Part shown: piece after piece, positions 33,999 to 41,277 of the stretch
Numbering within the stretch: position 1 is the stretch's first letter
Layout of the letters: each line of letters begins with the position of its first letter
DNA from: Larkinella insperata
Lineage (GTDB): Bacteria; Bacteroidota; Bacteroidia; Cytophagales; Spirosomataceae
Length of the DNA: 64,000 nucleotides
Direction: 5' to 3'
Assembly: GCF_026248825.1 (NCBI RefSeq)
Contig: NZ_CP110973.1
Span: 6,407,501-6,471,500 of the forward strand
Notes under the pieces: model-generated
Databases searched by the model: none
What the model was told of the DNA's origin: nothing
Seen by the model: only the letters and a program-made list of their open reading frames with translations
Program-made: the position numbers and the translations under genes

Positions 33999-36068
33999 TC
34001 AATCTTTCGTTGTCAGCTTCAAAGTTTTACTCTTGGTACTGGTTACGATTCGCAACAACAAAATTTCATTGGAGCGATGGTCAAGGGATAAACGAAAGCG
34101 CTCCAAGTTTGAGGTAGGTTGCACCGGGGTGATTTTTTTAAGCAACTGTCCCTGAGCATCGATTACCTCCAAGCTAAGCGTCTGACCCTGGGCATTTTTC
34201 AACTCAACGTCTACTTCGCCCGACGAAATTGGATTCCCTAGCAAAACAGCACTCCAATCAGCATCATTGGCCGTTTCGGACTGGGACAACCGGAATGGGC
34301 TGGGACATTCTACTGTTTTAGGGGCCCATTTTAGTACGTAACTTGTTCCTAATACCCGGGCGCTGATCGAATGGGACTTCCCATCTTTTATGTGTTCTGG
34401 CGTTCTGAAATTGTACACGTGTTCTCCGTTACCCTTGCCGGCAGCCTTGATGTCTTGCCGGTATATATTGGCTAAGGTGGACCCGATCACAATTCCATCC
34501 GCCGAAAACTCAACCGGCAAGGGTGTATTGGGTTGTTTGCTATCCCATACCCACCCCCGGATGGTGCCGCACTCAACTTTATCCAGGAAGCCTTCATAGT
34601 TCCCCGTTGCCGGCGGGGGATTGACCACCACACTCATCGCTCTCATGGGAGCCGCTCCACAGTGATTGTGGGCCACCACACCGACTCCCCCCGAGTACAG
34701 GCCCCAGTTTACGGTTATCTGAGCGGTGCCCTGCCCCGCCGTGATAGTTGCATCCCCTGGAACTACCCAGTCATATTTATCTCCAGGAGCACTATTCTTT
34801 ACTGAGTACGCCAGGTTTTTTTGCCCCGCAATCACATTGAAAGGCCCCGTAATCGACTGGGGTCTACGGGGAATAGTATCTACTTGATGATTAGCCACTA
34901 CCTGAGTTGCAGAACCCTCCAGCGTTACAACTGCTTTGTGTACACCTGAGCGGTATGTCAAAAAAGTTGAAGTGGCCTGGGATTGCCGGCCAAACCGTCG
35001 GATGCCGTTCCCGACCAGATCAGCTACGTAAACATTGCCGCTGTTGTCGGCCCAAAGGCCAAAGGTGCTTCGAATTTGATTCGGAGCAGCGCCAAACCCG
35101 TTTCCTCCAGCTACGGTAATACCATAACTGGCATTGGGGCTCCAGCGCTGTACCCGGTAGTTGCCCCGGTCTACTACATAAATATTGCCTTCCGAATCCA
35201 CGCTGATGGCCGAGAAGAAATCTGACTGGCTGGCTGTTTTGCCTTTCCCCATTTTTCCAATCACGGTTTGCCCCGTGGTAGCTCCGGGAGCCCATTTCTG
35301 AACCCGGTTGTTGAACTGATCGATCACATATAAATTGCCTTTGTGATCAATTCCTATATCCATCGGTTCGTAAAACTGATTGTCACCGGATCCCTTACCG
35401 TTTCCTCCCGCCACGGTTTGCCCCGTGGTAGCTCCGGGAGCCCACTTCTGAACCCGGTGGTTCCAGCGGTCGGCAATGTACATATTACCGGCCTTGTCCA
35501 TGCAAATGGCCCGGGGGCCACTGAATTGATTGGCGGCCGATCCTTCTCCATTACCACCCGCTACTGTAACACCAACAGTAGCCCCAGGGGCCCACTTCTG
35601 AACCCGGTTTTTGGCGTAATCGACTACGTAAACACTGCCGCTTTCGTCTACCCAGATACTTGAGGGAGAAAAGAATTGATTCATTTCCGATCCTTTGCCA
35701 TTGCCCCCGGCTACCGTTACACCGGCGGTGGCTCCGGGAACCCACTTCTGGACCCGTTGACTACCATCTTCGAGAACGTAAATGTTTTTCTGGTGATCCA
35801 CAAAAACATCCAGGGCAATTGGGCTCAAGTTGGAGCCATTGCCGCCAGTTACGACAACGCCTTCGGCTTGCCAGGTCGAGTTAACCTGTAAAAGTGTATT
35901 ACCCAGATACCAGTCAATGCGCTTGGGAACACCAGAGCCAGCCTGCAGGGTGAGGGTAGCGCCCACACAGGGATCGCCTGTGATGGAAACTTGAGCTTGC
36001 GACAGGCAAGTACTGAAGAAAAACACCCCGTAAACAAGGGCGAGTAAGGGTGATGCATTTTTTTCCAT
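33999..36068 (-). CDS. T9SS-secreted NHL-repeat propeller protein
   Basis: A 689-residue extracellular protein. The signal peptide ends near LSQAQ. A short Ig-like stretch (~26-65) precedes six NHL-type repeats (~75-350), each with the pattern VDxxGNxYVxDxxNxRVQKWAPGAT and TVAGGNGxG. PKD-like sequences (~365-470) follow, then at ~490-590 the same YEGFLDKVECG...RGWVWDSK domain found in the 28885-31470 protein. The final ~85 residues are a T9SS-type sorting domain ending KSKTLKLTTKD. It probably acts on the cell surface or outside; the ligand is unknown. The nearly identical repeats imply recent amplification. Confidence 0.82.
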   Translation of the reverse strand: MEKNASPLLALVYGVFFFSTCLSQAQVSITGDPCVGATLTLQAGSGVPKRIDWYLGNTLLQVNSTWQAEGVVVTGGNGSNLSPIALDVFVDHQKNIYVLEDGSQRVQKWVPGATAGVTVAGGNGKGSEMNQFFSPSSIWVDESGSVYVVDYAKNRVQKWAPGATVGVTVAGGNGEGSAANQFSGPRAICMDKAGNMYIADRWNHRVQKWAPGATTGQTVAGGNGKGSGDNQFYEPMDIGIDHKGNLYVIDQFNNRVQKWAPGATTGQTVIGKMGKGKTASQSDFFSAISVDSEGNIYVVDRGNYRVQRWSPNASYGITVAGGNGFGAAPNQIRSTFGLWADNSGNVYVADLVGNGIRRFGRQSQATSTFLTYRSGVHKAVVTLEGSATQVVANHQVDTIPRRPQSITGPFNVIAGQKNLAYSVKNSAPGDKYDWVVPGDATITAGQGTAQITVNWGLYSGGVGVVAHNHCGAAPMRAMSVVVNPPPATGNYEGFLDKVECGTIRGWVWDSKQPNTPLPVEFSADGIVIGSTLANIYRQDIKAAGKGNGEHVYNFRTPEHIKDGKSHSISARVLGTSYVLKWAPKTVECPSPFRLSQSETANDADWSAVLLGNPISSGEVDVELKNAQGQTLSLEVIDAQGQLLKKITPVQPTSNLERFRLSLDHRSNEILLLRIVTSTKSKTLKLTTKD

Positions 36069-36241
36069 TTGTGTTTAGGAATAATGGGTGATGGCCGTTC
36101 TGTTTTCAAACTATTTATCAGACAAGCAAGGTATACTATTTCGATTTATTTCAGAGTTATAAAACCAAAATCATGAACATTGTATCTAAAAATTATTCAA
36201 CAGGAAATTTTACCGTACCCCAGAAATAGTAGTAATGATTT

Positions 36242-36394
36242 TCAGATTATTGCGTAATGAACCCGCGAAGTATCCCCTTGGTCGATGCTGTTAATGCGCT
36301 CTAGGGTGTCAAACAGTAGTTTATCAACAAGCGCATGAAACGATTGACTGCTGTTTACAATAATCGATAAGAATAGTATACGCCTTAGATCTTA
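36242..36394 (-). pseudogene. Decayed coding fragment
   Basis: A stop-free stretch of ~50 codons without a usable start reads like protein (SSQSFHALVDKLLFDTLERI, then NSIDQGDTSRVHYAII). It follows the fragment at 36395-36559 in another frame. Family not recognised. The 36069-36241 part of this gap shows nothing I can name. Confidence 0.4.
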
Positions 36395-36559
36395 CTATGA
36401 TAAGTTGGCGATTTCTCGCTTCTTAATACGAACATCAAAATAATGGTTTCCGGCGTTTGTAGGTATATGTAAAGGATAAAAACCAGGTTGACCGTTTACA
36501 CAATTTGCTTTGCCTTTCCATTCTAAATGCGGTAGAATTGATTCAGGAGTGACGCCATC
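36395..36559 (-). pseudogene. Decayed coding fragment, C-terminal-like
   Basis: Fifty-odd codons between stops, with no start codon, encode a plausible protein end (TPESILPHLEWKGKANCV, GFYPLHIPTNAGNHYFDVRI, KKREIANLS). It could be the tail of a gene whose front half has been lost. Not recognised. Confidence 0.45.
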
Positions 36560-36605
36560 TTAACACTTATTCGAGCATCGCCGGAGTCCTTATCTAGCTC
36601 CTTAC

Positions 36606-36613
36606 TATTTTTG
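36606..36613 (+). promoter_or_regulatory. Candidate -7 element
   Basis: TATTTTTG matches TAnnTTTG and lies 28 bases before the ATG at 36641. Confidence 0.45.
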
Positions 36614-36640
36614 CAAGAGGCCCCTAAACCGTCTGCTGTT

Positions 36641-37195
36641 ATGGATAAAAGCGAAAAGGAAAATAAGGGTAACGGCGAGTCCGAAAGCAAAGCCACAGCA
36701 TTGATCGGCATTATCGGTTCCGTAGTAACCATCCTGTTAACAATCTGGAACACTTATACTAAATCGGTAATTGACGCTCAGGAAAAAGGTCTTCAGGAAT
36801 TAGAGATTCGCTTGAAAGAACGGGCAGCGGGCCTGGAAGAGTCCCGTGAGCGAGTCGAGCGCTACAGATGGGTCTTGTTTCGCTGTTGAAATGCTAACAC
36901 GACTGAGGTGCGCAAAAGGTCGGTTGCCAGCCTTATTACTTTGTATAAATCCTCTTCGCAGGCCATAGAATTGGCGCTTCAACTCTATGACGCCGACCGC
37001 ATAAACGCTTTATCACCCAGTGGATTGATCAACGGATTGTATTTTCTAAAAGCAACCGACCCGATGGCCTGGCAAGCTCAGCAAATTGCAACGGGCCGGG
37101 AAGTTGTCAAGCGGGTAAAAACCAGAACTGCTGGGCCCCAAACCCGTCAAATTGCAGATGAACTACTCGCATTCTTGTCAACAATTAAACGCTGA
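36641..37195 (+). pseudogene. Membrane-anchored coiled-coil protein gene interrupted by TGA
   Basis: The ATG at 36641 begins a polar start, one membrane segment (TALIGIIGSVVTILLTIW) and a coiled coil (AQEKGLQELEIRLKERAAGL...ERVERYRW). TGA at 36887-36889 stops it after 82 codons. The same frame continues for 102 codons (TTEVRKRSVASLITL ... DELLAFLSTIKR) to 37195. Both halves look like parts of one ~185-residue protein. A local frameshift pair around 36875-36890 is an alternative to a point nonsense. The function of the family is not known to me. Confidence 0.65.
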
Positions 37196-37235
37196 TTCCG
37201 GTTAATCAGGGCGAGCTACCGATCTGAAATCAATT

Positions 37236-37481
37236 ATGGACAACTCAGAAGAACAGGACCAGAATAGAGATTTGCCCCATCAGCAAAATTTTGAAAAGCT
37301 AAGAGAAGCTTTTATTAACCTCTTGAGCAGTGTTGATCCAACCATTGACTGGTCGAAGGTCCGTTGGGACCACCAAGCCGGCGAAGGCTTTGGCTCCTGC
37401 ACCTCCGACGATCCGGAAACGAAACAGAAGCTACTGGCTACGTATTTCGTGCTCAATGCAAACAAGTCAGATGATGAATAA
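37236..37481 (+). CDS. Small hypothetical acidic protein
   Basis: Eighty-one residues, strongly acidic at both ends, no signal peptide or membrane segment (MDNSEEQDQNRDLPHQ...). It begins 41 bases after the interrupted coiled-coil gene on the same strand. Not recognised. Codon use is ordinary, so it is probably real. Confidence 0.55.
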   Translation: MDNSEEQDQNRDLPHQQNFEKLREAFINLLSSVDPTIDWSKVRWDHQAGEGFGSCTSDDPETKQKLLATYFVLNANKSDDE

Positions 37482-37711
37482 GACCGGATGTTTCAGCCTC
37501 GCGGGCTGTTTATCTGATTTGGAGTGTTCTTCTTACTCAACCCGGTACTAAAAAGCGTTCTGCAAATCCCGAGAACAAACCAACCCTTTTGCACGGTTTG
37601 GAAGAAATAGGCGCAGCGTTATGCTCAACCCAACTCTCTTTAAAAACAGGCCCCAAGTTATCCCCATCCAACTCTATCTGCTGATTGACGAGATCACCTA
37701 GACCGTAGTAA

Positions 37712-37861
37712 GTAATTGAAAACTACCGGAGTTTTAGCGGAACAGACCCAGGTTTAATTGATGGAAATGTAGTAGCCCTTCTGGAACGAGACTCCAAAAA
37801 CATACAGCATGGCCCAGGGGTACTGTTTATGTGGTTTGGTGAAGGCTATAAAATCGATTGA
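37712..37861 (+). pseudogene. Possible decayed coding fragment
   Basis: Fifty stop-free codons without a good start read NYRSFSGTDPGLIDGNVVAL and then QHGPGVLFMWFGEGYKID before TGA. A 26-codon ORF (ATG 37621, MLNPTLFKNRPQVIPIQLY...) precedes it in a different frame. Together they may be one broken gene. The remainder of the 37482-37883 gap shows nothing else. Confidence 0.35.
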
Positions 37862-37883
37862 ATAATTCATACAGGTAGTTTTT

Positions 37884-38156
37884 TTACAGGCGAACCAAAA
37901 GCCTAAACTCTTTTTGCAGGTTTTTCATATGCTCATCAATGGATTTTCCATCGAATACGTCCAGGGGTAAATCCGTACGCACGCCCTTTGTGTCAATTAC
38001 AAAGGCCGATAAAAGTGTATCTCCTTGTGCAACCAGAAAGTTTAACAAATTGAAAATGGCTTCCAGGTCGAGGCCAATACTACTACGGGTATTGACAAGG
38101 CCTTCTGAGTTGACATAGGAGAAGCTAAGGAACATTGTGGATCTGAGTAAAAACAC
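37884..38156 (-). CDS. Small hypothetical protein
   Basis: Ninety residues, or 83 from the second ATG at 38135 (MFLSFSYVNSEGLVNT). The middle (GLDLEAIFNLLNFLVAQGDTLLSAFVIDTKGVRTDLPLDVFDGKS) looks like a compact alpha/beta fold. The C-terminus is basic. Not recognised and no neighbour gives a hint. Confidence 0.55.
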   Translation of the reverse strand: MFLLRSTMFLSFSYVNSEGLVNTRSSIGLDLEAIFNLLNFLVAQGDTLLSAFVIDTKGVRTDLPLDVFDGKSIDEHMKNLQKEFRLLVRL

Positions 38157-38630
38157 TTCAAATATACAAACTTACCAGTAAGCTACTTTCCTATTAGAAA
38201 AAAATGGTTAGAAAACCAAAATTACACACTTTAATAAAAACCGTATTAGCAGATCGGTCCCGTAAAAAGAATAGTTCGAAACATACATGGGCAGGATCGC
38301 TCCGGAATAGTGAACGATAAGTGAGACAATTATCGAATGAGGAGCGATTGAAAGACGGAGCGCGGGGGTTGATTTTCGAAGAAAACAGCCAAAATCTTAC
38401 GCCCTTGCCCCTCCCGAGAGTTGAAATGGGACTGATTAAAACACAAAACCCGGCGAAGGAACCGGGTCTGTCGTACTACCGTAACATTCTTTACTGGGGA
38501 GTAAAGTTAGTTGTCTGGTAAATAGGATGTATCTAAATGTATGTGAGTTGTTAATTTAACGATATGAATCGGCGAAATAAGGCAGTATAACCTGTTGCTG
38601 CACTTGGCTACGCACCAATTATCCGACTCC
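38157..38630. other. Intergenic stretch with one terminator
   Basis: AT-rich, no convincing gene. A 66-codon frame at 38321-38521 (+) spans a hairpin and lacks protein character. The only recognisable element is the minus-strand terminator at 38434-38467. Confidence 0.5.
38434..38467 (-). terminator. Terminator of the kelch lipoprotein gene
   Basis: On the minus strand ACCCGG (38467-38462) pairs with CCGGGT (38453-38448), followed by TTTGTGTTTT. It lies ~165 bases after the stop at 38631. Confidence 0.65.
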
Positions 38631-39674
38631 TCAGTCGGGCGTATATTCCAGGAGCTGATGGGTCTGATTGATGAAATACGCTTTTCCGGCTGCGCCCGTA
38701 CCCACCACCAGCGGGCTTGTCAGATCATTAAATTTTTGCCACTGATTAGACGCAGGTCTGAAACTAACCAGTTGCCCGTGGGCCGTGATGATGTACCCCG
38801 TCTGATCCAGGGCGAAAGCCTGACTCGCCAGCGTTAAATCATAGTCCGGCGCGGGCGCTTTAATTGCATTGCTAACGGCCAAATCAAGGCTTCCGGGCTT
38901 TTCAGCGATTTCAAATTCGTAAAGCTCCCGGGCTAAAACGTCCTTGCGAACCTCCTCATACCCGTAGAAGGGATCGACTGTCGACGAATGACGCGTATCC
39001 CCTCCGCCCGTATAAACCCGGTTGTTGATGGAAAACCCGAAGCCTCGGTAACGGATAACCCGACTCGCCATCACCTGACTTTGGATGCGATCGTCGGTGA
39101 TTTGGGGGATCGCGGGCAGGTTTGAAATGGTTACGTTTACCGGCATCCACCCTTTTACGGCATCGTAAACCACACCCCCGGCATTAAACTTTGTCTGTTG
39201 ACTGCTCATGTTTCGATACGTTCCCCACAGCGCTACTCCGTACGGTTGCAGAGGGAAGGAAATTGCCCCCCTACCGTAGCGGGGCGGGGCCGCTACGGTT
39301 TTCCAGTTATCCGTTGCCGGGTCGTACTCGTAAAAATTCGAAGAATAGACTTCCAGACCAAAACTGGCGAAGGGGTCCGTTTCGCCGGTGGTCGAAAAGC
39401 CAACGTACAACTTGCCCGCCACGGTGAAATAACTGAGCCCATCGGCTAATTTGCCCGGAAAATCCTTTTTGGATTTCCAGCTATTCGTTTCAGCGTCATA
39501 CTGCCATAATTTGGTCAGAAGATCGGGATATTGCCCGTTACCGGTACCGGCGTAGAGATTACCCTGGAGATTGACCAGGAAAAAAGGCGTAGAACCGGGT
39601 AATTCGGCCAGGGTCCGCCAGCCACCGGGTTGTTGCGGACTAACGTGGTCCCGCATGCAACTGGTTAAAAACAA
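38631..39674 (-). CDS. Kelch-type propeller lipoprotein, start codon unclear
   Basis: A ~347-residue (from TTG) extracytoplasmic propeller protein. Kelch-like repeats are visible as LWQYDAETNSWKSKKDFPG, FYEYDPATDNWKTVAAPP and VSFRPASNQWQKFNDL. The sequence is lipidated if the lipobox FLTSC is used. That cysteine is only the sixth residue from the TTG at 39674. The frame is open upstream, and the 21 codons before the TTG encode a perfect hydrophobic leader (SIILRFSFFFLLFANT) but contain no ATG, GTG or TTG. An ACG at 39737-39735 sits where the ATG is expected. Related Bacteroidota kelch lipoproteins are surface-attached with unknown ligands. Confidence 0.75.
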   Translation of the reverse strand: MFLTSCMRDHVSPQQPGGWRTLAELPGSTPFFLVNLQGNLYAGTGNGQYPDLLTKLWQYDAETNSWKSKKDFPGKLADGLSYFTVAGKLYVGFSTTGETDPFASFGLEVYSSNFYEYDPATDNWKTVAAPPRYGRGAISFPLQPYGVALWGTYRNMSSQQTKFNAGGVVYDAVKGWMPVNVTISNLPAIPQITDDRIQSQVMASRVIRYRGFGFSINNRVYTGGGDTRHSSTVDPFYGYEEVRKDVLARELYEFEIAEKPGSLDLAVSNAIKAPAPDYDLTLASQAFALDQTGYIITAHGQLVSFRPASNQWQKFNDLTSPLVVGTGAAGKAYFINQTHQLLEYTPD

Positions 39675-39895
39675 AGTGTTTGCAAACAGTAAAAAGAAGA
39701 AAGAAAACCGTAGTATAATTGAAGTGAAGTTAAACGTATTGCTTTAAAGAGCAACAAGAAGCTTTTTAATGGGTAAATAGAATCCTGTTGGGCAATCAGA
39801 CTGGCCCGCCCAAGAATAAAAAAAGCAGTAGTTTCGGCGTTTCTAGTAAAATCGAATAGATTCGCCAGCAGACAAAGCGCTAATAGCCAGGAGAC

Positions 39896-40804
39896 TTACT
39901 TTTTCCGCAACCAGATACTACCTCCCGGATTATACAGAAAAAGCGGCATGTTCTTGGCGAACCAGGTCTGGTACTGCTGGTGCATGAACGAATTGAAAAA
40001 CAGGATTTCAAAATCATGATTGTACATCATGAAGTTGCGCAGCATGTAGCTTTCATTCCAGCCAAATCCCTTCCAGCCCAGCACCCATTCTTCCGGGTAT
40101 TCAAACGGGTAGAAGATGTCGTGGAAATGAATAACAACCCCGCTCTTCAGATTCGGCAGAATCTCGAAAAAGATGTAATTGACATCACTACCGGTTTTGG
40201 CCACGTGCGTTGAATCAATAAACAGCATGTCGTTGGGTTGCAGGGCCTCGAATAAGTGCACCGGAATCGACTGCACCCCAAACTCCAGGACCGTCACCTT
40301 CCGCTGATCTTCCGGACGGAGCAAACCGTACAGCCGCTCCGGATTGGGATCAATGAACGTCAACTTTAGACTATCATCGAAAAACGACTCGCTGGTATCC
40401 AGCATAACCGCCGAGCTAAAACCGGACCCTACTTCAATGATCTGCTTTGGCTGCAGATGCCGCATCATGGAATGCAGCACAATCGCATCGCCGTAACTGT
40501 ACAAATCATTGTGGTAGTAATACCGGTAGGAAGGGTGTGGATGAGTCGGAAAGGGGATTGTCGGGTAAAACTTGGCAAATTCCTGCAACAACCGGTATTG
40601 GTAGCGTTTCCGCAAGTCAATGCCTTTCAACTGCCGGGGTCGCCGGGAGAACAGAGTCGTGCGGAGCGGAGTCAATTCTTCGGCGTTTACAATGGGGCTG
40701 TAAAAATGTCCAGGCGGAAACATTGTCTGATAATGCTCCAACTGCAAACGCATATTCCGGATATAAGGAATATGATTCAACAGGTTTTTAATCAGCGTCT
40801 TCAT
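39896..40804 (-). CDS. Class I SAM-dependent methyltransferase-like protein
   Basis: A 302-residue protein with a Rossmann-type core: IIEVGSGFSSAVML (motif I, ~130-143), LTFIDPNPERL (end of strand 2), NDMLFIDSTHVAK (acidic strand 4) and VIHFHDIFYPFEYPEEW. This pattern fits the Methyltransf_24-type proteins found with sugar or peptide modification genes. The N-terminal ~100 residues form an extra helical and tyrosine-rich region (RYYYHNDLYSYGDA). No signal peptide. Substrate unknown; no pathway genes are adjacent. Confidence 0.75.
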   Translation of the reverse strand: MKTLIKNLLNHIPYIRNMRLQLEHYQTMFPPGHFYSPIVNAEELTPLRTTLFSRRPRQLKGIDLRKRYQYRLLQEFAKFYPTIPFPTHPHPSYRYYYHNDLYSYGDAIVLHSMMRHLQPKQIIEVGSGFSSAVMLDTSESFFDDSLKLTFIDPNPERLYGLLRPEDQRKVTVLEFGVQSIPVHLFEALQPNDMLFIDSTHVAKTGSDVNYIFFEILPNLKSGVVIHFHDIFYPFEYPEEWVLGWKGFGWNESYMLRNFMMYNHDFEILFFNSFMHQQYQTWFAKNMPLFLYNPGGSIWLRKK

Positions 40805-41078
40805 ACGTATCTCAAAGGGTCGGCTTAGGTAATAATACAGGATTCAATAAACTCGCAAAGGGTTGTAAGTGTTATTGACTATCAAGCCGTATCCTACTTT
40901 TATGGCTAACCTTGTCTATTAAAAAGTAGACTTTACCGTTGTTCTAAAGCGGCTTTTTAACCGCTTCTAGCTCTTTATCGGCGTCAGGGAAAATAGGTGA
41001 ATGGAATTCGACTTTTTTCTGAAAAAATTCCCGACTAGCTGCTTAGTGAATCTTCACAAAGGGGTAGGTAGCAGGTAA

Positions 41079-41255
41079 TCAATTAGGGCTATATCCTTCG
41101 ACCAGAAGATCCGGTGGCAACCCGGCTTCAAACCCTTGATCGACATTGAAATTGAGTCGTACCTTCTGAAATGACGCGCCGTTACCAATCAAATTTTTCG
41201 TCTGATTGGCCGCTCAGTAGAATTTCGCCGGAAGTGGCTGGGAAAGCGTTATGTT
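41079..41255 (-). pseudogene. Possible coding remnant before the TonB receptor gene
   Basis: On the minus strand two frames joined by one slip read as a protein end: NAFPATSGEILLSGQSDEK, then LIGNGASFQKVRLNFNVDQG and GLPPDLLVEGYSPN before TGA (41081-41079). No start or upstream part is seen. The rest of the 40805-41277 gap is AT-rich without recognisable elements. Confidence 0.35.
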
Positions 41256-41277
41256 TGCCCGAACATAACGACTTTCT

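Noticed and set aside
32895..36889. Selenocysteine or general UGA recoding to explain the two in-frame TGA codons
   Set aside because: No SECIS-like hairpin was apparent, sites are not at redox motifs, and TGA serves as a normal stop for many intact genes here.
41101..41150. SAM-riboswitch-like string CCGGTGGCAACCCGG upstream of the TonB receptor
   Set aside because: The rest of the aptamer is missing, and the sequence reads better as a minus-strand coding remnant.
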